Of a DNA stretch of 33,268 nt, positions 32,863-33,268 are shown in pieces (position 1 is the first letter of the stretch; each line of letters begins with the position of its first letter). Source of the DNA: Succinimonas sp045124755 (GTDB taxonomy: Bacteria; Pseudomonadota; Gammaproteobacteria; Enterobacterales; Succinivibrionaceae). The DNA lies in NCBI RefSeq assembly GCF_045124755.1, contig NZ_JBGVMK010000104.1; one strand, written 5' to 3'. A program made the position numbers and the translations under genes. The notes under the pieces were generated by a model. The model saw nothing but the letters and a program-made list of their open reading frames with translations. It ran no database searches and was not told the DNA's origin.

Positions 32863-33268
32863 TCAGGCTGCATTCAGATCATTAAGACCATATACCTTGT
32901 ACAGATATTCCCGGTATTCATTGTCAACACTGATACGCTGAATATCTTCATTCTTTCCCTGGGCAATTAACTTTTGTAAAAGCAACGAATATTTATCATT
33001 TGCTTCCTTAATACTGTCCCTCCTAATCTTTTCCATGGTTTTTTTCTCATCATATTCTGTGATGCACATACCAACCACCTCCGCCTTGTGTTTTAACAGA
33101 AACGGCTTTATTAAAGAATCATCCGGCAATTTATCAATTGCCAGACCGACAACTCGCTTCATCATCATTATCGGGTTTTCGGATCTGATTTTCCGAACTT
33201 CATAAACAAACAGCGAGTAATCTCTAAGCGGCAAACAGGCCTTTAACAGTTCCTTGTTCTTTCCGTAA
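32863..33268 (-). CDS. C-terminal part of an Rpn/YhgA-like PD-(D/E)XK nuclease (5' part outside window)
   Basis: The frame is open to the right edge, so this is the last 134 or so residues of a larger protein; a start at 33234 would be TTG and is probably not real. Visible: KNKELLKACLPLRDYSLFVYE, KLPDDSLIKPFLLKHKAEVVGM, CITEYDEKKTMEKIRRDSIKE. This resembles, from memory, the tail of Rpn family recombination-promoting nucleases / putative transposases, which are multi-copy in some gut bacteria; the catalytic domain is not in view. A weak terminator hairpin (32840-32845 with 32855-32860, then five T) follows the stop on the minus strand. Convergent with glnD; the 220 bases between hold no supported gene. 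Confidence 0.5.
   Translation of the reverse strand, partial: YGKNKELLKACLPLRDYSLFVYEVRKIRSENPIMMMKRVVGLAIDKLPDDSLIKPFLLKHKAEVVGMCITEYDEKKTMEKIRRDSIKEANDKYSLLLQKLIAQGKNEDIQRISVDNEYREYLYKVYGLNDLNAA

Noticed and set aside
1..33268. tRNA genes, rRNA genes, CRISPR arrays, intact insertion sequences
   Set aside because: Looked for by eye on both strands; no cloverleaf with a T-arm, no regularly spaced repeats and no intact transposase were seen.

Overview
This window is chromosomal core DNA of a gammaproteobacterium. The protein sequences and gene order (rpsT divergent from murJ-ribF-ileS; rpsB-tsf-pyrH-frr-uppS-cdsA-dxr-rseP-bamA-skp-lpxD-fabZ-lpxA-lpxB-rnhB-dnaE-accA; map-glnD divergent from rpsB) match the Enterobacterales/Aeromonadales arrangement. 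An Rpn/YhgA-like nuclease fragment and a possible AAA-ATPase-like remnant would fit Succinivibrionaceae-type genomes, but the placement is a guess from memory of those families. The host DNA is GC-rich: one 60-base line inside pyrH counts about 60% GC.

Layout. 1-3258 (minus): 5' part of ileS, then ribF and murJ. 3259-4869: rpsT flanked by two gene-poor stretches. The upstream stretch has a divergent promoter pair and a strongly folded leader. The downstream stretch holds two tandem units, each a sigma-E-type promoter (GAACTT, 16 bases, TCTAA) followed about 75-90 bases later by an intrinsic terminator. These look like two undescribed envelope-stress small RNAs. 4870-10394 (minus): accA, dnaE, rnhB. 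10395-23370 (minus): the envelope and lipid biogenesis cluster from pyrH to lpxB. 23371-27087: an AT-rich insertion (about 30% GC in a counted line) on the plus strand. It carries an AlgJ/AlgX-like SGNH protein and an AlgI-like MBOAT acyltransferase, and splits pyrH from tsf. 27088-29023 (minus): rpsB-tsf with leader and terminator. 29159-32642 (plus): map-glnD. 32863-33268 (minus): 3' part of an Rpn/YhgA-like nuclease gene.

How it works together. Most genes build the cell envelope: lipid A (lpxA, lpxB, lpxD, with fabZ), outer-membrane protein assembly (bamA, skp), phospholipid (cdsA, accA), undecaprenyl carrier (dxr, uppS), lipid II flipping (murJ) and envelope stress signalling (rseP). RseP releases sigma-E by intramembrane cleavage in related bacteria, so two sigma-E-type small RNA candidates in the same window would close a feedback loop on outer-membrane protein synthesis. 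The inserted MBOAT/SGNH pair would add O-acyl groups to some extracellular glycan. No glycan synthesis gene lies beside it, so the substrate is unknown.
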